DNA from: Litoribacillus peritrichatus
Lineage (GTDB): Bacteria > Pseudomonadota > Gammaproteobacteria > Pseudomonadales > Litoribrevibacteraceae
DNA length: 64,000 nt
Direction: 5' to 3'
NCBI RefSeq assembly: GCF_039537985.1
Contig: NZ_BAABBN010000004.1
Location: 558,001-622,000 of the forward strand
The notes beneath the pieces are model-generated. The model searched no databases. It saw nothing but the letters and a program-made list of their open reading frames with translations, and was not told the origin of the DNA. Positions 44,982 to 52,317 of the stretch are shown here, in pieces. Positions within the stretch are counted from its first letter, which is position 1. Each line of letters begins with the position of its first letter. The position numbers and the translations under genes are program-made.

Positions 44982-45195
44982 GTATGTATACCAAACCAGA
45001 CTGTTAACCAATACAAATAGGTTACACGCAGCCGCGACTTAATCTGATTGAGCATGCCTTAGCATGGGTCTGAACTAATTCAGAGAACTCATGAGCGGAG
45101 GCCGCTCTGATGAAAGCCTTCTGTAGAATGATTGCCATCCTTAATGATTTAAATCTTTTTTAGGTACTGACTACTGGTGTAAGGAAAGGTCTTCA

Positions 45196-45267
45196 ATGGT
45201 TAAAGAACGTTTCGATGATGCACACTCAAAAGATGACTCTGTGGATTTAAAGCAAATAACAGGTTGA
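45196..45267 (+). CDS. Possible 23-residue peptide
   Basis: MVKERFDDAHSKDDSVDLKQ and three more residues, with AAGGAAAGG 8-16 bp upstream. Too short to judge; it could be a leader for the lipoprotein gene 15 bp downstream or the remnant of a longer gene. The surrounding 44982-45281 otherwise contains only small hairpins (GAGCGG-AGG-CCGCTC). Confidence 0.25.
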   Translation: MVKERFDDAHSKDDSVDLKQITG

Positions 45268-45281
45268 TAACGGATCACTAA

Positions 45282-45749
45282 ATGTTAAAACGTATTTTTA
45301 CTTTTCCCTTGTATTTTATGGCTTTCTTTACTGCTTTATTTGCGCTAGCTGCGTGTGACGATCTCAGTCAATCCGATCAAGATACCAAGGCTGAGTCACA
45401 TAGTGATCCAAGCAGTGGCACTTCAGCATCTGAAAGCAATGAGTCCGTACCTCAACAAGAAGCCCCAACCTACCCTAAAGAGGCAACTTCAGCCTCTGCT
45501 TCAGAGCAGGCTGCCCCAAAACAAGCTACCCCAAAACGGACCATAGACTTAACACTTCCAGACGATTGGGATGCTGGCAACGAAACCATTGTTGAAATTC
45601 CTGATGACAACCTTTTGCCCAATTTATTTACCGACAAAAAGAAATCTAAAAAGGCGAGCCTTAACGGCAAAGTGTTAAACGATGAAGATAACAAAGATTA
45701 CGTTGACTCCATTGAGGGCGCGGAAATCTCTGTTGAGATTGAATTGTAG
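45282..45749 (+). CDS. Putative lipoprotein, acidic and Ser/Gln/Ala/Pro-rich
   Basis: A 155-residue protein with a lipobox (LFALAAC; Cys at about residue 25), so lipid-anchored. A low-complexity acidic linker includes QAAPK/QATPK repeats from a 15-bp duplication. The C-terminal 60 residues (TIDLTLPDDWDAGNETIVEI) are more ordered. No family recognised. No +2 Asn; Asp follows the Cys (CDD), which by the E. coli rule favours inner-membrane retention. Confidence 0.7.
   Translation: MLKRIFTFPLYFMAFFTALFALAACDDLSQSDQDTKAESHSDPSSGTSASESNESVPQQEAPTYPKEATSASASEQAAPKQATPKRTIDLTLPDDWDAGNETIVEIPDDNLLPNLFTDKKKSKKASLNGKVLNDEDNKDYVDSIEGAEISVEIEL
45507..45536. repeat. 15-bp tandem duplication in the lipoprotein gene
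   Basis: CAGGCTGCCCCAAAA followed by CAAGCTACCCCAAAA, encoding QAAPK QATPK. Confidence 0.8.
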
Positions 45750-45813
45750 TCGCTTAATCTCATGCCGAAACTACGAGTTATGACTATTCTCCAGCGTGCA
45801 GGGAGCCAAGAAT

Positions 45814-46176
45814 ATGAACGTTCCAACTAGCGATAAAGTAAATGAGTTCCTTTCTGATATACAGTCCATATCCTCTGAACAATTTGATAGGGTGATGTTG
45901 ATAAGAGATATCTTCTTAAGAGCAAATGAAGAATTAGTTGAAGGCATTAAATATGGCGGTTTGGTCTTTAATGCATCAAATGCATTAGTTGGTGGCATTT
46001 ATGTATACAAAGGGCATATCTCAGTTGAATTCAGTCATGGTGCCGACTTTATAGATCATGATTCTGTTTTGGAAGGTGGTGGCAAAAAGAGGCGGCACTT
46101 GAAGGTCTACGGTAACGAGGATATCGTTCAAAAAAATATCGAATATTTTGTGCATCAAGCGGCATCCGTCGCCTGA
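45814..46176 (+). CDS. DUF1801-family protein
   Basis: A 120-residue YdhG-like protein: VMLIRDIFLRANEELVEGIK, KYGGLVFNASNALVGGIYVY and GGKKRRHLKVYGNEDI. The family's role is unknown; the fold suggests small-ligand binding. ATG 45814 has GGGAG upstream and is preferred over GTG 45796. It may be the last passenger of the accessory region. Confidence 0.78.
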   Translation: MNVPTSDKVNEFLSDIQSISSEQFDRVMLIRDIFLRANEELVEGIKYGGLVFNASNALVGGIYVYKGHISVEFSHGADFIDHDSVLEGGGKKRRHLKVYGNEDIVQKNIEYFVHQAASVA

Positions 46177-46324
46177 ATACATCACGCGTTGAGCGCATGT
46201 GTTTTGGGTAATGCTAGATCAATGTAAGCTGATGGCCGTTTTATTTCCGCTCCTGCCGGATCAAGTTATCTAATGCGGGCACGAGTGTTTATCAACTCAG
46301 TCTTCTACACTTAAGCAATCAATC

Positions 46325-46975
46325 TCAGCGTTTAAACTTAAGAATATGGCCTTTAAAATTCTGATCTAAATAGTCGGTATGGTTTGGTTGTAGATAGCTG
46401 GAAGTGAAGCCGAATTCTGTCATTTTGGTGTTGAGTTTATTCTTTCTGCCTCGGCCTGGGTCCACAATGATGACTTCACATGTCGGTTTCGCATGTCTTT
46501 CGATGAATTGTGCCAGAAGATCAATATGGTTGTCTTCATACAAAAGGTCGCTGCCAATAATCAGATCAAAAAGCCCCAGTTTGTCGGTTAGATTCGCCCA
46601 GTCCACTTGCTCGAAGGCAATGGCGTTATCTCCGTTAAGCAGCGTATTTCGTTCCAGAAACGTTTCTACTTCAGGGTGATAATCAGTGGCGGTGATGTCC
46701 TGATGTTGCTTGTTTAAAAGTAAGCTGGAGAGCGCCATACCACAACCCACTTCCAAAATGCGCTTGGACTCTGTGTTGTAATCCGACATGTAGTGAGCAA
46801 GGACCATACTTGAGGGCCAGACTATGCCAAAAATTGGCCAGGAAGCAGAAGATATCCCTAATTTTTCAGCCACGCCTTTGGGGTCATGAAACTCTTGTCG
46901 ATCACGTAAAGTACAAAGATGGATGTCTGTTTTTCCAAACTCAACGGTTTGATAGCAGAGGCGAAGATCAGTCAT
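46325..46975 (-). CDS. SAM-dependent methyltransferase, METTL21/protein-lysine type
   Basis: A 216-residue seven-beta-strand methyltransferase: WPSSMVLAHYM before motif I (ILEVGCGMALSSLLL), DITATDYHP for the ribose acidic site, and LIIGSDLLYEDNH. The SDLLY-type motif resembles the METTL21/EEF-KMT group that modifies protein lysines (DLIIGSDxxY). The target is unknown. The ATG at 46975 follows AGGAAAG. It is the first minus-strand gene after the accessory region, suggesting a return to core chromosome. Confidence 0.8.
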   Translation of the reverse strand: MTDLRLCYQTVEFGKTDIHLCTLRDRQEFHDPKGVAEKLGISSASWPIFGIVWPSSMVLAHYMSDYNTESKRILEVGCGMALSSLLLNKQHQDITATDYHPEVETFLERNTLLNGDNAIAFEQVDWANLTDKLGLFDLIIGSDLLYEDNHIDLLAQFIERHAKPTCEVIIVDPGRGRKNKLNTKMTEFGFTSSYLQPNHTDYLDQNFKGHILKFKR

Positions 46976-47669
46976 TTAGCTTTCCTATAGTTAGGCGCTG
47001 AGCCAGCTATCGAAGACAAATGACAAAACGAGAATGTCTGACCAGAGTATAGTACTGGGCTGTAAAGGCAAAGCATTAACGTGTTATTTATTCAATTAGC
47101 GCGAAATGAGTGGTTTTGGGGCTGTTTTTTGATTTGAATTAGCAATTGTTTTCGTCTTTGAAAAGGTGGTTCGTTCAGTTTGGCGTATTGCAGACGGTTT
47201 AGTTTATCGTGGGGGAAATACAAAGGCTGACATTTAAAGGTCGAAACCTAAATGATGAAATACAAAAATTAAAAGGTTCAGCGTTATATGTAACACCGCT
47301 TGCTGAACCATACTCTCAGTAATCTAATGCCCTGATGTGGGCTAGTACATCACGGCTGTGACACATCAGCTCCTACCTGTTCTCGAATACATCAAATTTT
47401 ACATACGGTATCTAACGTCTTAATTTTTAAATGATAATCACTTGCGGTACTGCTGTTGATTTTATCAGTCGTTTGGCTGGTTGGGTCGTACCATACAGAA
47501 GATCGCTCCTTTTTAAGGGCTATATTTCAGTTTCAGTCCTTAACCGCAGTTGTTTCCGGCGTTATCTCTGGCGTTTTGGTTTCAAAACAACCGGAGTTCA
47601 CTGGAAGAAAAGTCTCTGATCAAAAGTTAAGGCAAGTGCAACATTGAATCATTACTCAAGGATGTTTTT
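46976..47669. other. Non-coding region before the Cache chemoreceptor
   Basis: About 694 bp, AT-rich, without a supported gene; two short overlapping frames at 47431-47647 have no ribosome site. A hairpin with perfect 8-bp arms (GGTTCAGC 47275-47282, GCTGAACC 47302-47309) encloses GTTATATGTAAC. Confidence 0.5.
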
Positions 47670-49721
47670 ATGGCCTTTAACTCATTACAGACGAAGATAA
47701 GCTTTACGCTTCTTGCGCTTTTGGCGGTGATGTTGATCGTGGTTTCTGTCGTTGTTTCCTGGATGGAAAGTCGCACAATCATGGACCAAACCAAAGCTGA
47801 AATTGAGACTAAAGTTTCTGCATCCTTAAAGCTGTTAACCATCACGGACTCGATCATGAAGGAGCGTGTGGTTTCTTCCATGGCCTTGCTCAAACAACGA
47901 GGCATTTCATTTGGGGAGGCGCGCGTAGGGGATTCGGTACTGGTGAATGGTCGCCAAACCAAAGATTTGATTTTAGGCGGTCAGTCGCAAGCAAACCGAT
48001 TTGATTTGGTGGATGGTGTTACCGATCTGATGGGGGGCACTGCAACTCTGTTTGTACGGGATGGCAGTAATTTCGTTCGTGTTTCGACCAACGTTATGAA
48101 GAAGGGAAAGCGTGCGATTGGCACTTTGCTGGCGCCGAATGGCAAAGTCATTAAGTTAATTCGACAAAAGAAACCCTACTACGGTCAGGTGGATATATTA
48201 GGCACGCCTTATGTAACGGGTTATGAGCCAATTTTGGCTGACAATGGGGAAGTTGTGGGGATTTGGTACGTAGGATATAAAGCAGACTTACAGGAACTGA
48301 AAGCCGCAGTAACGAACAGTAAGATTCTGGAGACCGGCTTTGTTGGCTTGGTTGATGACATGCAACGAGTTCGTTTTCATTCATCACAGAATGATGAACT
48401 TGTGAAAGCAGTTTTGGATGGCTCTAATGTTGGTTCTGATGCTGACTGGCAAATAACTCGGGTGGATTTCCCCGCTTGGGATTATCAAATCATTGCTGCC
48501 TATCCAAACAGTGATATTTCTGAGCTGATCACCCAAAAAGTCTCCATGATAATCATTGGCGCTGTGGTTATTTCTGCGTTGGTTATGTTTGCCTTGGGGT
48601 GGGCGATAAATAGCTTAGTGGTGGTTCCGATTCAATTGGCCATGAGTACCGCAGAACGTATCGCGCAAGGTAAATTAGATAATGAAATCAATTACTCGAA
48701 TAATGACGAGGTTGGTCGGCTATTGCATTCTTTGAAGTCGATGCAGACTGCGTTACGCAGTTTCATTAGTCAGGTGACGACCGCTGGCGAACAACTCAGT
48801 TTTACTTCCGAAGAGCTTTCGACGGTGTCACAGCAGACTTTGGCGGGCGTTGCTGATCAGCGAACCAGAACCGACTCAGTAGCAACGGCCATGGATGAAA
48901 TGACGGCAACCGTAAGTGAAGTTGCTCGTAACGCAAGTGAGGCCGCCGAAATTACGCAACAAACGGACGAACAAACAAAAGATGGCCTGAAAGTCGTTAA
49001 TCAAACCATGCAAACGATCAATGCCTTAGCGGACGAAGTGAATCGTGCTACAGAAACGATTAATCAATTAGAGCAGTCCACTGAACATATTGGCACTGTG
49101 GTGGATGTGATACGGGGTATTGCAGAGCAAACTAATTTGCTTGCACTGAATGCCGCTATTGAAGCCGCCCGCGCAGGCGAACAAGGGAGAGGGTTTGCCG
49201 TGGTGGCCGACGAAGTAAGAACGTTGGCAACCCGAACGCATGAATCTACTCAGGAAATATCGACCATGATTGATTCGCTGTGCACAGGTGCCAGAGCCTC
49301 TGTGTCCATCATGCAGGCCAGCAGTGATCAGGCCGGGGAAAGTGTGACCAAAGCCAATGAAGCCCTGTCTGCTCTCAACCGAATTGCCGAAGCGGTATCT
49401 CATATGAAGGATATGAACAATCAAATCGCATCCGCAGCAGAAGAACAAAGCTCGGTGGCAGAAGAGGTCAGCAAGAATGTCTGGGAAATTAGAAGAGTGG
49501 CTGAAGAAACCAGCGATGGGGCTGGCTTGGCTTCGGGTGCGATGAACCGGCTGTCTGATCTTGCGGGTAACCTGGATGGCTTGCTCAGACAGTATCAAGG
49601 GCACAAGCAGCAAAGTGTATTTACTTTCAGTCATCTAGACGAACCCATAGGCCATGTTACTTCAAACGATGTTAGCCCGGTGAAAGCGGTTCAGAAGACG
49701 GAGGAGCCTGAGTTCGTTTAA
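47670..49721 (+). CDS. Methyl-accepting chemotaxis protein with periplasmic Cache domain
   Basis: A 683-residue chemoreceptor: membrane helix at about 10-30, a 250-residue periplasmic Cache-type sensor (TDLMGGTATLFVRDGSNFVR; YYGQVDILGTPYVTGYEPIL; GIWYVGYKADLQELK), a second helix at about 290-312, HAMP, and the signalling tip (AEQTNLLALNAAIEAARAGE). The NVMKKGKRAIGT pattern is of the Cache_3/Cache_2 fusion kind that often binds organic acids. AAGGA lies eight bases before the ATG. Confidence 0.92.
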   Translation: MAFNSLQTKISFTLLALLAVMLIVVSVVVSWMESRTIMDQTKAEIETKVSASLKLLTITDSIMKERVVSSMALLKQRGISFGEARVGDSVLVNGRQTKDLILGGQSQANRFDLVDGVTDLMGGTATLFVRDGSNFVRVSTNVMKKGKRAIGTLLAPNGKVIKLIRQKKPYYGQVDILGTPYVTGYEPILADNGEVVGIWYVGYKADLQELKAAVTNSKILETGFVGLVDDMQRVRFHSSQNDELVKAVLDGSNVGSDADWQITRVDFPAWDYQIIAAYPNSDISELITQKVSMIIIGAVVISALVMFALGWAINSLVVVPIQLAMSTAERIAQGKLDNEINYSNNDEVGRLLHSLKSMQTALRSFISQVTTAGEQLSFTSEELSTVSQQTLAGVADQRTRTDSVATAMDEMTATVSEVARNASEAAEITQQTDEQTKDGLKVVNQTMQTINALADEVNRATETINQLEQSTEHIGTVVDVIRGIAEQTNLLALNAAIEAARAGEQGRGFAVVADEVRTLATRTHESTQEISTMIDSLCTGARASVSIMQASSDQAGESVTKANEALSALNRIAEAVSHMKDMNNQIASAAEEQSSVAEEVSKNVWEIRRVAEETSDGAGLASGAMNRLSDLAGNLDGLLRQYQGHKQQSVFTFSHLDEPIGHVTSNDVSPVKAVQKTEEPEFV

Positions 49722-49827
49722 TGGGTTTATTGTCTGAGAGCTAAAATCTGGCAGAAACAGGGTTTGCGGATCATGCGTTATTGTCTAAATTCATATTGGG
49801 TTTTACAAAGTGATGAAGGTTAAAACG

Positions 49828-49854
49828 CAGCCGTTAAAAACGGCTGTTGTTTTT
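49828..49854. terminator. Terminator between chemoreceptor and histidine kinase genes
   Basis: CAGCCGTT and AACGGCTG form a perfect 8-bp stem around AAA, followed by TTGTTTTT. It lies between convergent genes. Confidence 0.85.
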
Positions 49855-49881
49855 ATGAATGCTGATGGGGATTTTTCACAG

Positions 49882-51174
49882 TCAAACAGTGTTGGCCGAC
49901 GGTAATATGACAGCAAAATTTGAACCTTTGCCGGGTTCGCTGTTTACCCTGATTTCGCCATGATGGTCTTTGATGATGCTATAACATACTGAGAGTCCCA
50001 GTCCGGTGCCTTTCCCTACATCTTTCGTGGTATAAAACGGGTCGAATATTCGGCCTTTGAGCTCGTGAGGAATGCCTTCACCGTTGTCACAGACGGAGAT
50101 AATGATCTGGCCATTCTCGTAAGAACAAGCGACATCAATGCGCTTGTCGGAGGTTTGTTCCAGTGCGTCCCTGGCGTTGCTCAGTAAGTTTGTCAGTACT
50201 TGCTCAATTTGAATCTCGTTACAAAGTACCGGAGGCAGCTCGGTCTCATAATGGACTTGAAGTGTAATGTTCCTGAGTCGTAGCGGCTCTCGAAACAAAG
50301 TTAAAACAGCGTCGATTAATTGGTTGACCTGGCAAGGTGTTTTTGGCAAATCTTCGGCATCGCGACCAAATAATTTGAGGTGATCTATGATGGCGGTTGC
50401 CCGTTGAACTTGCTTCATAATTTGTTGGAGAGCAGCCTCATGGTTTTCATGAGGGTTGACCTTATACTTTTCAATGGCTAATTCGGCCTGAAGGGAAATC
50501 ACGCCTAACGGTTGATTTAGCTCGTGAGCAATTCCTGCCGCTAAACCGCCGATGGAGGCCAACTTTTCAGACTGAATAAGTTGGGCTTGTGTTTGCTCTA
50601 ATGATTTGTTCAGTTCAATTAGCTGTTGGTTTCGCAAGTCGGCCATGGTTCGTGCTTCGGCCAACTCTTCATTTTTATTCAGTAGTTGTTGGTTGCTTTC
50701 GACCAGGTGATCCCGACTTTCCTGTAAACGCTTGGCGAGACTTTGAATGTCTTTGAGGTACAGTTCTTTTGGCTCTATGACCATGAGAAAATCGGGCAAG
50801 ACATCGTGTGGCGAAAAATGAGACAGCTTGAGCCCGTATTTTTCAAATTCCCCCACGCTGTTGACGATAGGAGAGCCAACAAAAAACAAAAAGGCATCCT
50901 CATTCCCCAGAACCTGATAACGAAAACTCAGGCTTGTATGTTTGTGGCGCAGCAGGAAGGTTGTTTTGATAGAAAGGTGTATGTCTTGGATGGTTGGGTT
51001 CCGCTTAGGTCGCTCAATATCAAAGTGCTCTCTCAGAAAATCTCCTGCTTTGATGTCTGGATACAGGTCGTGAAGTGACCCGCCGACCTGCTTGATGAGC
51101 ATGTGTTGGTCGTTACTAATGACGATATGGAAGGGAAAGGTTTTGGCGAAATCCAGAGGGTTCGGAGACAGCAC
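49882..51174 (-). CDS. H-NOX-associated sensor histidine kinase
   Basis: A 430-residue soluble kinase. Residues about 10-140 are a heme-NO-binding-associated (HNOBA-like) domain (FPFHIVISNDQHMLIKQVGG; LREHFDIERPKRNP). A coiled coil (about 140-205) leads to the HisKA box with phospho-acceptor His217 (GIAHELNQPLG), then the N (SNARDAL), G1 (CDNGEGIP), F (FDPFYTTK) and G2 (GKGTGLGLS) boxes. GTG start with AGGA upstream, 11 bp after the H-NOX stop. It should be inhibited or released by NO-bound H-NOX and phosphorylate the adjacent receiver. Confidence 0.9.
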   Translation of the reverse strand: MLSPNPLDFAKTFPFHIVISNDQHMLIKQVGGSLHDLYPDIKAGDFLREHFDIERPKRNPTIQDIHLSIKTTFLLRHKHTSLSFRYQVLGNEDAFLFFVGSPIVNSVGEFEKYGLKLSHFSPHDVLPDFLMVIEPKELYLKDIQSLAKRLQESRDHLVESNQQLLNKNEELAEARTMADLRNQQLIELNKSLEQTQAQLIQSEKLASIGGLAAGIAHELNQPLGVISLQAELAIEKYKVNPHENHEAALQQIMKQVQRATAIIDHLKLFGRDAEDLPKTPCQVNQLIDAVLTLFREPLRLRNITLQVHYETELPPVLCNEIQIEQVLTNLLSNARDALEQTSDKRIDVACSYENGQIIISVCDNGEGIPHELKGRIFDPFYTTKDVGKGTGLGLSVCYSIIKDHHGEIRVNSEPGKGSNFAVILPSANTV

Positions 51175-51185
51175 TTGTCATCGTC

Positions 51186-51776
51186 CTATTGGTTGCTTGT
51201 GGAGTACTCGACCAAAAAAGTATCGTGATCGGTCAAGTCTTTTCTGTTTCTCAGAAGAGTCACCCTGCAATCTTCATTACACATTTTGGCAATGCCGCTG
51301 ACCAGACCAATGACAAAATTGCTTAACCCTTCTCTTTGTGAAAAGTAATGAAGTTCAAGTGCTTCCAGATACTCTGAGTCGGGTTGGCGTGTATTGGGAT
51401 GACGTGTATCAGAACACCAGAATGAAGGTGGTGTTAATTCAGGGAAGGCACTCACCAGCCGAGAGTGAAGGTTATCAAGGTTTTCCAACACTTCGCGAAT
51501 GGTGTTCCCTGTTGCGCGAAGTAGAGCGCCATAATTACTGTTTAAGGCGAATTCAACCCAAAACTCACCTACATCCTGAAGCGTTTTTTCTATGTCTTGG
51601 TCAGTGGCCTTAGCCGCTTCTACCAGCAGCGAAACGGTGAGTTCGTCCGGGTATTGGCTCATGCTCAGGAAACTTTCTTCGGTTGCCTGTGAGTGTTGTA
51701 ACACGGTTTCCCAAAGTGTGTTGCCGTAACGGGTGATTAGGTAGTCTTTGATCGCTCGGTTTACCATTCCATACAT
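51186..51776 (-). CDS. H-NOX heme nitric-oxide sensor protein
   Basis: A 196-residue H-NOX protein. It starts MYGMVNRAIKDYL, with the proximal heme ligand His104 (LDNLHSRLVSAFPEL) and the YxSxR porphyrin-propionate motif at 144-148 (YFSQR). An insertion of roughly 12 polar residues (121-135, CSDTRHPNTRQPDSE) lies between them. Stand-alone H-NOX proteins of facultative gammaproteobacteria bind NO and regulate a partner kinase or c-di-GMP enzyme. The partner here is the next gene. Confidence 0.93.
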   Translation of the reverse strand: MYGMVNRAIKDYLITRYGNTLWETVLQHSQATEESFLSMSQYPDELTVSLLVEAAKATDQDIEKTLQDVGEFWVEFALNSNYGALLRATGNTIREVLENLDNLHSRLVSAFPELTPPSFWCSDTRHPNTRQPDSEYLEALELHYFSQREGLSNFVIGLVSGIAKMCNEDCRVTLLRNRKDLTDHDTFLVEYSTSNQ

Positions 51777-51802
51777 GGGGTTTGTTCCCTAAAAGCTTGC
51801 TA

Positions 51803-52195
51803 TCAGGCCGCGTTACCTAAGAGGCTCTTGATGGTGTTGTCCAGTTCAATAAGAGATAAGGGTTTGGCAATGATGGCATCGACACCAATGGCATCAGCGC
51901 AGTCGAGGTAGTTATCACCGGCAAAACGCCCGCCACCGGAAATGGCGATCACTTTGCATGGAAAAGCATAATCATTGGTTTCGGTTTTAGTGGCGAGTTT
52001 CAAGATCAACTCCAAACCGTCTATTTCAGGCATGATGATGTCTGTAATGAGGACATCCGGTTGCTCTTGCTGAAAAAGCTCCAGCCCTTGTTTGCCGTCA
52101 AAAGCCGTGATTACATCGTGGCCTGAAAACTCCAGGCACTGCTTTAATGAACTGTTGAATTCGGGGTCGTCGTCCACTAAGAGGATTTTAGCCAT
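51803..52195 (-). CDS. Stand-alone response regulator receiver
   Basis: A 130-residue CheY-like receiver without output domain. The acidic pocket is VDDDPE (8-10), the phospho-acceptor Asp52 is in LITDIIMPEIDG, Ser86 lies in AISGGG, and Lys111 is in IIAKPL. It is the first gene of the receiver/H-NOX/kinase operon, so it is the likely phosphate target. It would act by binding another protein, perhaps the GGDEF-EAL enzyme upstream. Confidence 0.9.
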   Translation of the reverse strand: MAKILLVDDDPEFNSSLKQCLEFSGHDVITAFDGKQGLELFQQEQPDVLITDIIMPEIDGLELILKLATKTETNDYAFPCKVIAISGGGRFAGDNYLDCADAIGVDAIIAKPLSLIELDNTIKSLLGNAA

Positions 52196-52317
52196 GCCAT
52201 TCTTTCCGTTTAAACTGACTTGCCGATTTAGAAGTGTTTTTGACGTATAAGATTAGTTCTAGACCAAAAGAGAAGTGCGATCAAGTAGTAAAGGATGAGT
52301 GGATTATGTGTGGTTGT

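Noticed and set aside
47275..47309. attC-like hairpin GGTTCAGC-GTTATATGTAAC-GCTGAACC
   Set aside because: The arms are perfect but R''/R' are internal rather than terminal, and no cassette gene abuts it; kept only as a hairpin.
47431..47647. Two overlapping 62-63 codon frames before the Cache chemoreceptor
   Set aside because: They overlap each other in different frames, and neither has a ribosome site or recognisable sequence.
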